DNA from: Bacteroidales bacterium
Lineage (GTDB): Bacteria > Bacteroidota > Bacteroidia > Bacteroidales > Bacteroidaceae
Length of the DNA stretch: 56,673 nt
Reading direction: 5' to 3'
NCBI GenBank assembly: GCA_030528885.1
Contig: JAUMXY010000015.1
Span: forward strand, 1-56,673
The translations under genes and the position numbers were made by a program. Position 1 is the stretch's first letter, and the number at the start of each line of letters is the position of its first letter. Of the stretch, positions 32,718 to 43,025 are shown piece by piece. The notes beneath the pieces were generated by a model. The model was not told the DNA's origin, made no database searches, and was given only the letters and a program-made list of their open reading frames with translations.

Positions 32718-35339
32718 ATGTCGCTGAATAGAAAAACGCTAGTAATATGCTTGATGTCAGCTTTCCTGTCGGGTACGGGCGAGTTGATGGCGATGGCAGA
32801 ATCGAATGCTGAAGCAAGTGCAGAGCTGTTCTTGAAAAAGAAAGACAGCAAGGAAAGTACGAAGGACTCCAAGAAGTCTAAGAAATCTAAGAAGTCAAAG
32901 GGAGAAGAGGCTCCGCCGCCTTCTGCTTACAAGCTGATGACGGGCAGAGACTCTGTGGCGATGTCGGGCGTGATGAATGTCGTGCAGAAAGGGGATACCG
33001 TTTATCTTGAACTGCCGGTTGACTTGCTGGGCAAGCCTTTCCTCGTGTCGAACAAGTTGCAGCAGGTTCCTGCCGAACTGAACGAGGCAAGCGCGAATAA
33101 GGGCATCAATTATGCCAATCAGATGGTGCGTTTTGAGTGGGACAAGGATGCCAAGCTGGTCAAGATGCGCCAGCAGCGTGTCACTCCCGAAGCTCCAGAG
33201 GGCTCTTATCTGGCTCGTTCTGTGGCTGACAACTACATCGATCCGCTGATTGCGTCGATGAAGGTGGAAGCGGTTTCTCCAGACTCCTCAACCGTCATCT
33301 TTAAGGTAAACGATTTCTTCAACGGAAAGAAGAATGTGCTGAATGATGTGTTTAACGACATCAACATCGGCACATCTCCTGTCAGCGAACTCTCTCGCAT
33401 TGTCAGCGTGAAGGCATACGAGCAGAGTGTTGTGGCAAAGTCGGAGTTGACGACTACGGTCAGAGAGGGCTTGTCTAAGGTCAATGTGACAGTGGTGGTG
33501 AGCACGGCTATCTGCCTGCTGCCCGAGGAGCCGATGGCACGCCGCCGAGAGGATTGGCGCGTTGGCTATTTCTCTACGCCTGCAACTATCTACAATGACC
33601 ACCAGCAGAAGGTGGAGCATACCAACTACGTGACACGTTGGCGCTTGGAGCCAAGCGATCCGGAGGCGTATATGCGTGGAGAGCTGACAGAGCCTGTCAA
33701 GCCCATCACGTTCTACATCGGCGGCGCTGTTCCTCAGCATCTTCGTCCTTATATCACAAAGGGAATCCTTGACTGGAACAAGGCTTTTGAGCATGCAGGA
33801 TTCAAGAATGCTGTCAAGGTGGTGGTGCCGGATGACACAACAGACGTGGAAGGGGATGACATGAGGTATTCTGTGCTCACCTACGCAGCATCGGAGAAAG
33901 CGAATGCCATGGGGCCTTCCACGATAGACCCTCGTACAGGTGAGATTCTGGAGGCTGACATTATCTGGTGGCATAACGTGCAGTCTCTCATCAGCGAGTG
34001 GATTGTCGTGCAGACAGGAGCGGTGGATTCGCGCGCTCGTTCGCTCGAACTTCCTATAGAGCTCATTGGTGATGCTGTTCGCTTTGTGGCTTGCCATGAG
34101 GCGGGACATTCATTGGGCCTTCGTCACAACATGATAGCTTCGGCTGCCTATCCGACTGACTCTTTGCGCTCGGCTACATTTACATCGCGCATGGGCGGAA
34201 CATCGGCGAGCATCATGGATTATGCGCGATTCAACTATGTGGCTCAGCCTGGCGATGAGGTGAAAGTGATGTCTCCTAATATTGGCCCGTACGACTTCAT
34301 GGCTATAGAATGGGGCTATCGCTGGTATCCTGCTGGCACAAACGAAGACAAGGTGCTGACCGATTTGCTGGCAAAGTATCAGGGTAAGGAATACCGATAC
34401 AGCGAGACGCAGCCACAGCGTTCAGCCGTTGACCCTCGTGCGCTGAGCGAAGACTTGGGCGATGACCCCGTTAAGTCTGCACGTTTGGGCATCGAGAACC
34501 TTAAGCGCGTCATGCCGAATCTGGTTGACTGGACGCGTAACAATAAAGCAGGGCAGAACTACGATGAGGCTGGCGGACTTTATTCGGCTGTCATCTTCCA
34601 GTGGACTCTTTACCTGTATCATGTGATGGCAAACGTGGGAGGCATCTATATGGATCGCCCAACAGTGGAGTGGGCTAATTTCCCGCGTCGAGATGCTTAT
34701 ACCTTCGTGGAGAAAGAGCGCCAGAGAGAGGCGGTGCAGTTCTTGATAGATGAAGTTCTCTGCTTCCCTGAATGGCTCTTTGGCTCTCCGCTTTCAACAC
34801 AGATATACCCGCTCAGGAAAACTCCGCTGGGCACGACCGAGCAGGAGCCTGCCATGCTGTTGAAGAACCAGCAAAACTACATCCTTTGGGATTTGTTGGC
34901 AAATGACCGATTGGTCAGAATGTACGAAAACGAATGGGTGAACGGAGAGGATGCCTATACTGCGGTTGAGTTGCTGCAAACTCTGCATGAGGCAATCTTC
35001 CGCAAGACCATTGCGGGACAGAAGCTGAATGTGATGGAGCGCAGTTTGCAGAAGAGCTTTGTGGATGCACTCATCACTGCTGCTGCCGAAAGCGAAGGGG
35101 TGAAGATAAACAAGAGCCTTGCTGACGACAGGCAGGTCGGCACCAGTGCGCCACGCACCATTGACATGACTATGACGCAGATTACACGTACCAGCGACGC
35201 GCTTAGCGTCAAGCGTGCAGAAATGCTGAGAATCATGAAGCTGCTGAAGAGTCGCGCCAATAGCGGAGATTTAAGTACACAAATGCATTATGAGGATGTT
35301 GTGCTGCGCATACAGACAGCCCTCGGCTTGCAGAAATAA
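32718..35339 (+). CDS. DUF5117/DUF5118-type zinc metalloprotease
   Basis: 873 residues. A signal-like N-terminus (ICLMSAFLSGTGELMAMA) is followed by a lysine/serine-rich linker (~40-65, KDSKESTKDSKKSKKSKKSK), then N-terminal DUF5118/DUF5117-type domains (~70-400). The zinc site HEAGHSLGLRH matches HExxHxxGxxH (H460, H464, H470) with the Met-turn ASIMDYARFNYV downstream, as in metzincins. The C-terminal part (~560-870) is helical. The family is widespread in Bacteroidota and secreted; substrates are not known. It is the first gene of an operon: SusC follows after 26 bp, so it may mature or recycle surface proteins of this uptake system. Confidence 0.9.
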   Translation: MSLNRKTLVICLMSAFLSGTGELMAMAESNAEASAELFLKKKDSKESTKDSKKSKKSKKSKGEEAPPPSAYKLMTGRDSVAMSGVMNVVQKGDTVYLELPVDLLGKPFLVSNKLQQVPAELNEASANKGINYANQMVRFEWDKDAKLVKMRQQRVTPEAPEGSYLARSVADNYIDPLIASMKVEAVSPDSSTVIFKVNDFFNGKKNVLNDVFNDINIGTSPVSELSRIVSVKAYEQSVVAKSELTTTVREGLSKVNVTVVVSTAICLLPEEPMARRREDWRVGYFSTPATIYNDHQQKVEHTNYVTRWRLEPSDPEAYMRGELTEPVKPITFYIGGAVPQHLRPYITKGILDWNKAFEHAGFKNAVKVVVPDDTTDVEGDDMRYSVLTYAASEKANAMGPSTIDPRTGEILEADIIWWHNVQSLISEWIVVQTGAVDSRARSLELPIELIGDAVRFVACHEAGHSLGLRHNMIASAAYPTDSLRSATFTSRMGGTSASIMDYARFNYVAQPGDEVKVMSPNIGPYDFMAIEWGYRWYPAGTNEDKVLTDLLAKYQGKEYRYSETQPQRSAVDPRALSEDLGDDPVKSARLGIENLKRVMPNLVDWTRNNKAGQNYDEAGGLYSAVIFQWTLYLYHVMANVGGIYMDRPTVEWANFPRRDAYTFVEKERQREAVQFLIDEVLCFPEWLFGSPLSTQIYPLRKTPLGTTEQEPAMLLKNQQNYILWDLLANDRLVRMYENEWVNGEDAYTAVELLQTLHEAIFRKTIAGQKLNVMERSLQKSFVDALITAAAESEGVKINKSLADDRQVGTSAPRTIDMTMTQITRTSDALSVKRAEMLRIMKLLKSRANSGDLSTQMHYEDVVLRIQTALGLQK

Positions 35340-35365
35340 AACACGACAACCAAATAAGGAAAAGT

Positions 35366-38300
35366 ATGACAAGAAAACTCCAAGCATTCATCTTCGCGTT
35401 CATCTGCTTTGTGTCGATGATGGCACAGGAACGCACCATCACTGGCACTGTCATGGATGGGGAATTTAAGGGAGAACCTCTGATGGGAGCCACTGTGACT
35501 ACAGGTACAGGAAAGGCAATCAAGGGAGTTGTTACGGATTTGGAAGGAAAGTTCACTATCAAGGTGCCGGCTGATACGAAGAAACTGCTGGTCAGCTATA
35601 TGGGTTACAAGACTTATTCGCTGACTCTGAAGCCCAGTGTCAACACCTATCAGGTTACCCTCTATTTCTCTGATAAGAGCCTTGATGAGTTCATCGTGAC
35701 CGGCTATCAGCAGATTGACCGCCGAAAGTTGACCGCTGCGGTCACAACCGTTGATATATCAGAAGAAACGGTAGGAGCAGTAAAGAACATTGACCAAGCG
35801 TTGGCAGGTCAGGTCGCAGGTCTCTCTACTGTAGCAGCGAGCGGTGCGCCAGGTGCTCCGATGAAGATACGCATCCGTGGTACTTCTTCTATCAATGGCG
35901 TGCAGGAACCCCTTTGGGTGCTTGACGGTATACCTTTGGAAGGCAATGAGATTCCGGCAATGGAAAATCTGAACGATATTGACGATATCTACCAGACCAG
36001 CATCGCTGGCTTGAATCCGGCAGATATCGAGAACATCACCGTCTTGAAAGACGCTGCTGCGACTGCTATCTATGGAGCTCGGGCTGCCAATGGCGTCATT
36101 GTCATCACTACTAAGAAAGGTAAGGTAGGACGTCCTGTAGTCAATTTCTCAGCAAAGCTTACCTATAATCCTCGTGCAGACATCGACCGCTTGAACCTGC
36201 TGAATGCAGACGAGAAGGTCGACCTTGAGCTTGCTCTGCTCCAGACACCTTATGATTATCGACAGCATAAGGGTGGGGTGGCAAACATCCTGGACGAGTT
36301 GGGAGAGTTCAGCACTTATCAGACTGGAGGATGGGATGCGCTCTCTCCTCAGGCACAGCAGCGCATCAACCATTTGCGCTCCATCAATACTGATTGGAAT
36401 GACATCCTTTTCCGTGATGTGCTGAACCAAGAGTATAATGTTAGCTTGAGCGGAGGTTCTGACAAGGCGCACTACTATGCTTCTGCAGGTTACTATACGG
36501 AGCAGGGTACGGTGAAGGGCGTGGAGAACAATCGCTACAACCTGACCCTGAAGACAGACTTCAAGCTCAACAAGATACTGACGGTGGGGGCATCTGTGTT
36601 TGCTAATCAGCGCAATCAGAAGAGCTATATGACCGACGGAGGAGGCTTTACGAATCCTGTGTATTACTCTCGTATGGCAAATCCTTATTTCGAGCCTTAC
36701 GATGCCTTGGGCAACTACATCTACGATACCAATGTGCAGGGACGTGAGTCAGAGGCTCCTGATTTCAATATATTCGAAGAACGCAGCAATACAGCAAAGG
36801 AGCGAAAAGACCGCTCTTTCATGGCGATTTTCGATGCAGAGTTCAAGTTCAACAGCCATTTGAAATTGACCACTCAGTATGGCTTGCAGCACGATAACTA
36901 CACGCTGACACGCTATGCAGGTCATGACAGCTATGCGATGCGCAAGACCAAGGAATATGCGACTTTCATTGTGGATGGAGTAAGAAAGTCCATCCTTCCC
37001 GATGGTGGCATGAACAAGCAGACCGAAGCGCACACCGACCAGTGGACGTGGAAGGCTATGCTGGAGTGGAACAACCGCTTTAATGAAATCCATGATGTGG
37101 AGTTGATGGGAGGAACGGAGGTTCGTCATGTGGAAACAGAGGTGCTCACCTCTACAGCCTATGGCTACGACCCTCGCACGCTCACCACTCAGCCTGTTCT
37201 TTTCCCTTCAGAAAGTATAGCGCAGCGCTATCCGCTTTATGAAGAAGGACATACGGAGAATGCTTTCGTTTCGTGGTTTGCAACAGGCTCTTACACACTT
37301 CTCCATCGTTACACATTAGGAGCCAGTGTTCGCTTTGACGGCAGTGACGTGTTTGGCGTTGCCAAGAAATATCGCTATCTGCCTCTTTACTCATTCAGTG
37401 GCTTGTGGCGTGGAAAGGAAGAGAAGTTCCTTCAGGATGTTGATTGGCTGGATGAGTTGTCGCTCCGTGCTTCTTATGGTTTGCAGGGTAACATCGACAA
37501 GAATACCTCTCCCTATCTCATCGGAACATTCGACAAGATAACAGTCTTGCCAGGTTACATTGAGAATGTCATCTCTGCCGAGACGGCTCCCAACCCGAAC
37601 CTGAAGTGGGAGAAGACGAAGAACGTGAACGTGGGACTTAATCTGGCTTTCCTGAAAAATCGTGTGCGTTTGAATGTTGACTATTACTATCGTCGAAGCA
37701 CAGACCTGATCAGCTCTCGCCAGCTGCCTTTAGAGACAGGTTTTGCCAGCACTACAGTCAACTGGGCTTCGATGGAGAATCGTGGATGGGAAATCGCGCT
37801 CAACACACGTAACATCGTAACAGACAACTTCTCTTGGACAACAAGCCTGAACATGGGTTTCAATACCAATAAGATTCTGAACGAGACGGTTGCGGAGAAT
37901 TCTACTTATCCGAGCCGCGAAGGCTATCCGGTGGGTGCCCTCTTTGCCTATAAGACAGCAGGGCTTGATGCCGATGGCTATCCGTTGTTTGTAGCGAAAG
38001 ACGGTACCAAGCAGACGGCTGCAGAGTTCTTCCGTTTGAATCGCTTTGGTGCCAGCACACTATCAGCAGAGGAGCAGCGCAATCTGTACACTTATATGGG
38101 CACGACAGAACCTGAGTGCTCAGGTGGTTTTATCAACACCTTTGAGTGGGGTGATTGGCAGCTCAACGCCAACTTTGTCTTTAACCTTGGCATGAAGGTT
38201 CGTGTGCAGCCTTCTTATTCGCCCACTTACTTTGACAGAGGTCTGAACACCAACCATGACATCCTCAACCGTTGGACGTCTGCCAATCCGAATACAAACA

Positions 38301-38620
38301 TGCCTGCTCTGATGGTCAACACACCTGCCCGTGCCAGCGAATTCACTCATTTCTCAGAGTATAACACATATAGCATGCTCGACCTCTGGGTGCGTTCCCT
38401 CAACTATTGCCGCTTGCAGAGCTTGCGTTTGGGCTACAAGATTCCTAAGCGCTTCTTGGCGCCAATCGGCATTACCTCTGCTTCTCTCTCGCTCGAGGGG
38501 CGCAACTTGTTCGTCGTGGCAAGCAACTACGACAACTATCTTGACCCTGAAACAATGGGCAATCCGTATGCACAACCTATTACACGCAGTTTCATATTCG
38601 GACTCAATGTCAACTTCTAA
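35366..38620 (+). CDS. SusC/RagA-family TonB-dependent outer membrane transporter
   Basis: 1084 residues. Signal peptide, then a carboxypeptidase-regulatory-like domain (~24-108, TITGTVMDGEFKGEPLMGAT), a TonB-box-like segment (LDEFIVTGYQ), the plug (~120-245, VAGLSTVAASGAPGAPMKIR, VLDGIPL, ENITVLKDAAATAIYGARAA) and the beta-barrel ending in an aromatic strand (SFIFGLNVNF). It imports oligosaccharides across the outer membrane with the SusD partner encoded 46 bp downstream. The ligand cannot be read from sequence; the nearby GH43, GH51 and GH8 suggest xylan or arabinan fragments. Confidence 0.95.
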   Translation: MTRKLQAFIFAFICFVSMMAQERTITGTVMDGEFKGEPLMGATVTTGTGKAIKGVVTDLEGKFTIKVPADTKKLLVSYMGYKTYSLTLKPSVNTYQVTLYFSDKSLDEFIVTGYQQIDRRKLTAAVTTVDISEETVGAVKNIDQALAGQVAGLSTVAASGAPGAPMKIRIRGTSSINGVQEPLWVLDGIPLEGNEIPAMENLNDIDDIYQTSIAGLNPADIENITVLKDAAATAIYGARAANGVIVITTKKGKVGRPVVNFSAKLTYNPRADIDRLNLLNADEKVDLELALLQTPYDYRQHKGGVANILDELGEFSTYQTGGWDALSPQAQQRINHLRSINTDWNDILFRDVLNQEYNVSLSGGSDKAHYYASAGYYTEQGTVKGVENNRYNLTLKTDFKLNKILTVGASVFANQRNQKSYMTDGGGFTNPVYYSRMANPYFEPYDALGNYIYDTNVQGRESEAPDFNIFEERSNTAKERKDRSFMAIFDAEFKFNSHLKLTTQYGLQHDNYTLTRYAGHDSYAMRKTKEYATFIVDGVRKSILPDGGMNKQTEAHTDQWTWKAMLEWNNRFNEIHDVELMGGTEVRHVETEVLTSTAYGYDPRTLTTQPVLFPSESIAQRYPLYEEGHTENAFVSWFATGSYTLLHRYTLGASVRFDGSDVFGVAKKYRYLPLYSFSGLWRGKEEKFLQDVDWLDELSLRASYGLQGNIDKNTSPYLIGTFDKITVLPGYIENVISAETAPNPNLKWEKTKNVNVGLNLAFLKNRVRLNVDYYYRRSTDLISSRQLPLETGFASTTVNWASMENRGWEIALNTRNIVTDNFSWTTSLNMGFNTNKILNETVAENSTYPSREGYPVGALFAYKTAGLDADGYPLFVAKDGTKQTAAEFFRLNRFGASTLSAEEQRNLYTYMGTTEPECSGGFINTFEWGDWQLNANFVFNLGMKVRVQPSYSPTYFDRGLNTNHDILNRWTSANPNTNMPALMVNTPARASEFTHFSEYNTYSMLDLWVRSLNYCRLQSLRLGYKIPKRFLAPIGITSASLSLEGRNLFVVASNYDNYLDPETMGNPYAQPITRSFIFGLNVNF

Positions 38621-38666
38621 TCTAAAGAAAGGTTGACGGTCCATCAAGCTAAAAGAAAATAAAGCG

Positions 38667-40016
38667 ATGAAAATAAAGACACTTATCATTCCTATCCTTG
38701 CAGCCTTGGTGTTGGTCGCATGCGATGATTTCCTTGATATAACGCCAACGGGTAAGGTGATTGCCAAGACAGGGGACGAGTACCGCGCCTTGCTGACATA
38801 CGAATACAAGTACTTCCCTAAAGACAGGTATATGACGACAGTGAGAACTGACGAGGTAATCATGGACAAGTCTAAGTCTTCAAGCACAGACTTGGATGCG
38901 TATCTGGATTTGTGGCGCTGGAAGGACGACAACCCTTCTCCCACCACCACCTATTTCTCTTGGCGCACTTATTATCACTCTATCTATATTGCCAACTACA
39001 TCATAGAGCATCAGGAGGAGATAACAGATGCCACTGCCGACGAAATCAGTCAGTTGGTAGGTGAGGCATACATGATGCGTGCCTATTGCCATTTCCTGCT
39101 CGTCAACCTCTATGCTGAACCCTTCACTCACTGCAATCCGGCGGTGACTCGCGGAGTGCCCATGCAGTTGCAGGCAGATGTGAATGCCATGCCAGGCAGC
39201 AGCAGCGTGGAGGCAATCTATCAGCAGGTTCTTGCAGACCTCGCGCAGGCAGAGCAGTACCTGAAGGTGGATAAATGGGAAGAAGGAAAGAACTATCGTT
39301 TCAATAAGTCTTCCGTTCAGGCGTTACGTGCGCGTACCTATTTATATATGGGGCGCTGGCAAGATGCGCTTGATGCCGCCGATGCAGTTATTGCTGCACA
39401 TGGGGAGTTGGAGGACCTCAACAGCAGCGCTGTCTTGCCTAACAGCTTCAAGTCGGTGGAGAACATCGTGGCGCTCGAACGTTTCAGCAGCAATCTCTTC
39501 ACGGTCATCAATATGCCTTCCCCTGATTTCATCAGCATGTATCGTTCAGGCGACCAGCGCAGAACCAAGTTCTTCAAGCGCGTTACATCGTCTTCCTATG
39601 CTCTGCAGAAGGGTGGCAACGACGAGTATGCCAGCACCTTCCGCACTTCTGAGGCCTATTTGACTGCCGCTGAAGCTGCTGCACGCTTAGGACATTTGGA
39701 AGATGCCGTGGATTATCTGATTCCGTTGATGGAGAAGCGTCTGAATGCCTCTGCTTATCAGGCAACGATGGAGCTTGTTGAGGCAATGGACCAAGATGCG
39801 CTGATTCAGGAGATTCTTGATGAGCGTGCTCGCGAACTGGCATTCGAAGGTCATCGTTGGAACGACCTGCGACGTACAACGCAGCCCGAACTGACCCGTA
39901 CCTATGACGGCGAAGTTTATACGCTCGTCGCCGACCGCTACACCATGCGTTTCCCAACAGGAGCTGTTGAGGCGAACCCAGAGATTGAGCGTTGGGAACC
40001 TCAGGTTTCGGAATAA
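38667..40016 (+). CDS. SusD/RagB-family surface glycan-binding lipoprotein
   Basis: 449 residues with a lipoprotein signal (IPILAALVLVAC, lipobox Cys at ~19) followed by DDFLDITPTGK, the usual SusD start. TPR-like helices include QLVGEAYMMRAYCHFLLVNL (family RAxxHxxLLxxY motif). The C-terminus has ILDERARELAFEGHRWNDLR, another SusD hallmark. It is somewhat short for the family. It caps the SusC barrel and binds glycan at the cell surface. It lies between SusC and the 903-residue surface protein in one operon. Confidence 0.95.
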   Translation: MKIKTLIIPILAALVLVACDDFLDITPTGKVIAKTGDEYRALLTYEYKYFPKDRYMTTVRTDEVIMDKSKSSSTDLDAYLDLWRWKDDNPSPTTTYFSWRTYYHSIYIANYIIEHQEEITDATADEISQLVGEAYMMRAYCHFLLVNLYAEPFTHCNPAVTRGVPMQLQADVNAMPGSSSVEAIYQQVLADLAQAEQYLKVDKWEEGKNYRFNKSSVQALRARTYLYMGRWQDALDAADAVIAAHGELEDLNSSAVLPNSFKSVENIVALERFSSNLFTVINMPSPDFISMYRSGDQRRTKFFKRVTSSSYALQKGGNDEYASTFRTSEAYLTAAEAAARLGHLEDAVDYLIPLMEKRLNASAYQATMELVEAMDQDALIQEILDERARELAFEGHRWNDLRRTTQPELTRTYDGEVYTLVADRYTMRFPTGAVEANPEIERWEPQVSE

Positions 40017-40086
40017 TAGAAACAAGAAAGAAAAAGCTATAAAGCTGTATCAATAAACATTATTAACCTCAAAAAAAAAAGTAATT

Positions 40087-42798
40087 ATGAAGAAACTATT
40101 ACTTACATTGACAGCATTCGTTGCTGTTTTGGGTGCTTCTGCTCAGAGCCTCTTCGAAGGTGGTTGGGCTGCATCTTATGAGCCCGTATCTAAGGCAGAG
40201 GAGCTGAAAGGTGTTTACACCGCAGTTGCTGAAGATGGCTCTGTTTATGTGTCAGGAACTTACGACAAGGCTTTCACTTTTGCAGGTAAGGAAGTTGCAG
40301 ACCCAGAAGGCTTGACTTCTGCCAGCATCGTTAAGTACAACGAGAAGGGCGAAGAGCAGTGGATTGTAACCATGGAAGGTAACGCAATCGTTTCTGCAAT
40401 TGATGTAGATGCTGATGGCACATTGTATGCAGCAGGCTACTTCATGGATGCTGTTAAGTACGAAGGTGCGGAAGGCATATCAGCAGAACTTGCAGGAAGC
40501 GCTGATGCTTATGCTGCTTTCGTAGCAAAGATTAGCAAAGATGGCAAGTTTGAAACTGTTAAGGTCATTGCTTCTGCAGCAAATGAAGAGATTGTTAATA
40601 CATTCATGTATTCCCCACTGGCAGGTGATGTATATGTAAAGCCATGCAAGATTCAGATTGATGGCGATAAGGTATATGTTGCTGCTAATTACGCTGGTGA
40701 TGTTGCAGAACTTTCATGGAAAGGTGCTTACATTAATGTATTCGATTTTATGTATATGGATAACAGAAATGTGGGTGTCTTCTCTCTGAACAAGAGTGAT
40801 TTGACTGGAGCTGCTAATGTCGCAACCGTACAGAATACAGAGGTTGTGTCTTATGTCGATTACTATGCAAAAGCGTTTGATTTCGTAGTAGATAATGGTA
40901 CAGTTTATGTAGGCTTTATTGGTGTTGGTAATCTGACTTTGGCAACATCTGCAGAAAAGAAGGATTTTACTTTTGCAAAGACTGACGAGGGTGCTTTGGA
41001 GCATGCTTTTGTATTAGCAGCTATTGGTGAAACTGTAGCAACTAAGGTTTACAATGTTGCTCTGAGTGAGAAACTGTATACACCTTACAACCTCTTTATG
41101 GGTGCAGATGATGAAAACCTCATCATTGGCGGTACATTCTCAGGCGAACTGCCATTCGACACACAGAAGACTTCTGGCGAGTTGGCATCAGACGTGTTCA
41201 TGGCTTCTGTGAAGAAGGCTGACGGTGCAGTAAACTGGACTTATGTAAGCGGTCAAGAGTCTGTTGCAACTTACGTAGTTGCTGCAACTAATGCAGTTGT
41301 CGCAACAGACAGCGTTGTTACATTCTTGAGCCGTGCTACAGGTGAAATTCTGAAGACAGATGCAGTGGCAACTCTCGCTGCTGACGGATGTGCTGCTGCA
41401 AGAGCCGTTGTTTGTGCATCAGAGACTAAGGTCATGGTTAGCGGTGAACTCATTGCAGAGGAGACTCCAGCGGAGGCTGTTCCTTATAAGTGGACTTACG
41501 ACTTCGAGTCAGCTGACGAAAACGTTAAGATTATTGGTGCAGGCTCATTCGTTGACGATGCTGATGCTAAGTTTGGCAAGGTATTCTCTAACGTAGGCGG
41601 TGCGATTCGTACAAACTACCTCACACTCCCTGACACAGTGCTTGCACAGAGCGCAGTTTCTAAGGAACTCTCTATCGGTTTCTGGGTAAATGCAAATGGT
41701 CAGGCTCCAAGTGCATACACTTATGCTCCATTCTTCACTGCATACGCAAGCAACACTAATGGTGCAGACAATGGATCCCCAATGCTTGCTCTTCAGAGCC
41801 GTGGTCTTGCACAGGTGAACTGCGCTGGCTGGACTGACTTTGCTGGTACAGAGCATGTAAATGGCAAGAGCAACGTTTACAACCAGAACGCTTGGGAAGC
41901 AGGCGACGCAGCATTCAATTTCGTAGAGAACTGGCTTGAAGACAACGAGTGGCACTACTACACTGCTGTATATACAGAGGCTGGTCTTACTATCTATCTT
42001 GATGGTGAAGTGAAGAACCAGTGGACTTGTGATGGTACAGAAGGCAAGTCTCTTGCTGGCTTGTTCAGCAATGGTGGCGACCTCAAGCACATCTGCCTTG
42101 GCGGTAACCAGGCTTGGGGCTGGGTTGACGGTGACTCTCCATTCAAGTTTGACGATGTAATGATTACTAACTATGTTCTCACTCCAGAGGAAATCGCTGC
42201 TATCATCAGCGAAAAGACAGCAGAGCCAGAAGCTGAGCCAATGCATGTTATTGATTTCTCAACTCAGACGGCTTATCCTTACTACAGAATGGAAGGTCCT
42301 GAGGGTACTTCATTTGACGTTATCAATGGCGCGCTTGTTATCGAGAACAATGCAGAGCGTGCAAATCCATGGGATCTTCAGCCATTTATCTGTGACTGGT
42401 TTAACCTCAAGTTGGATTATGACTATGTTGTTCGTATCACAATGAAGGCTTCTGCTGACGGTGGTGCTCAGCTCAACATGGGAACTTGGAGCGCAGCTAT
42501 GTACCAGCAGCTCAGCTTCACAGCAAGCGAAGAATATCAGACATACGAAGTTACATTCCCTAAGTCAACAGTAGAAAGTAACGGTAATGATGTACACATC
42601 CTCTTCCAGGGCGGTAAATTCGTTGGTAAGGTTGAAATCGCTAAGGTTGAAGTCTTTGAGATTGCTCCAGAAATCCCAGATGCTATCGAAGAGGTAGAGG
42701 TTGCTGCTCCTGCTGCTCGCAAGTACATGGAGAACGGCAAGCTCGTTATCATCAAGGACGGCAAGAAGTTTGGCGTGAATGGTGTAGCTGTTAAGTAA
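40087..42798 (+). CDS. Large secreted protein with propeller-like, LamG and CBM-like domains
   Basis: 903 residues with a signal peptide (MKKLLLTLTAFVAVLGASAQ). Residues ~25-460 hold propeller-type repeats (VYTAVAEDGSVYVSGTYDKA; AIDVDADGTLYAAGYF) like SBBP repeats. Residues ~465-715 read as LamG/concanavalin-like (ELSIGFWVNANG, WHYYTAVYTEAGLTIYLDGE). Residues ~720-860 look like a CBM4/9-type sandwich. The end has MENGKLVIIKDGKKFGVNGV, a degenerate form of the shared tail. It follows SusD by 70 bp in the place where surface glycan-binding proteins are usually encoded. Third codon positions favour T and A (gct, gtt, aag, gca) more than in the neighbours, consistent with high expression. A strong terminator follows. 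Confidence 0.85.
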   Translation: MKKLLLTLTAFVAVLGASAQSLFEGGWAASYEPVSKAEELKGVYTAVAEDGSVYVSGTYDKAFTFAGKEVADPEGLTSASIVKYNEKGEEQWIVTMEGNAIVSAIDVDADGTLYAAGYFMDAVKYEGAEGISAELAGSADAYAAFVAKISKDGKFETVKVIASAANEEIVNTFMYSPLAGDVYVKPCKIQIDGDKVYVAANYAGDVAELSWKGAYINVFDFMYMDNRNVGVFSLNKSDLTGAANVATVQNTEVVSYVDYYAKAFDFVVDNGTVYVGFIGVGNLTLATSAEKKDFTFAKTDEGALEHAFVLAAIGETVATKVYNVALSEKLYTPYNLFMGADDENLIIGGTFSGELPFDTQKTSGELASDVFMASVKKADGAVNWTYVSGQESVATYVVAATNAVVATDSVVTFLSRATGEILKTDAVATLAADGCAAARAVVCASETKVMVSGELIAEETPAEAVPYKWTYDFESADENVKIIGAGSFVDDADAKFGKVFSNVGGAIRTNYLTLPDTVLAQSAVSKELSIGFWVNANGQAPSAYTYAPFFTAYASNTNGADNGSPMLALQSRGLAQVNCAGWTDFAGTEHVNGKSNVYNQNAWEAGDAAFNFVENWLEDNEWHYYTAVYTEAGLTIYLDGEVKNQWTCDGTEGKSLAGLFSNGGDLKHICLGGNQAWGWVDGDSPFKFDDVMITNYVLTPEEIAAIISEKTAEPEAEPMHVIDFSTQTAYPYYRMEGPEGTSFDVINGALVIENNAERANPWDLQPFICDWFNLKLDYDYVVRITMKASADGGAQLNMGTWSAAMYQQLSFTASEEYQTYEVTFPKSTVESNGNDVHILFQGGKFVGKVEIAKVEVFEIAPEIPDAIEEVEVAAPAARKYMENGKLVIIKDGKKFGVNGVAVK

Positions 42799-42860
42799 GA
42801 AAAGACGAGGCAGTGCAGTCTTGGGCAATCAAGATTGCATGGCTGAAAGATAAATGTTCA

Positions 42861-42893
42861 GAAGGGGCTGTATCCGTTGGATGCAGCCCCTTC
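42861..42893 (+). terminator. Terminator of the metalloprotease-SusCD operon
   Basis: Perfect-type stem GAAGGGGCTG(T)ATCC / GGAT(G)CAGCCCCTTC with a 3-nt loop, followed by TTTGTTTTTC. It lies 62 bp after the last gene. Confidence 0.85.
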
Positions 42894-43025
42894 TTTGTTT
42901 TTCCCCTTTTGCTATTGGGAGGAGTGTGAATGGCGGGAATACGATTGCTTTGTGTGGAATTCGCATCGGACAAGCATTGTTTTGTAAGGGTTGTTTAGGG
43001 GAGTTGTCTAACCCCTCTTTTTGTG

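Noticed and set aside
33288-34109. 273-codon minus-strand ORF inside the metalloprotease gene
   Set aside because: Antisense shadow with His/Arg-rich composition; the plus strand has the HExxHxxGxxH protein.
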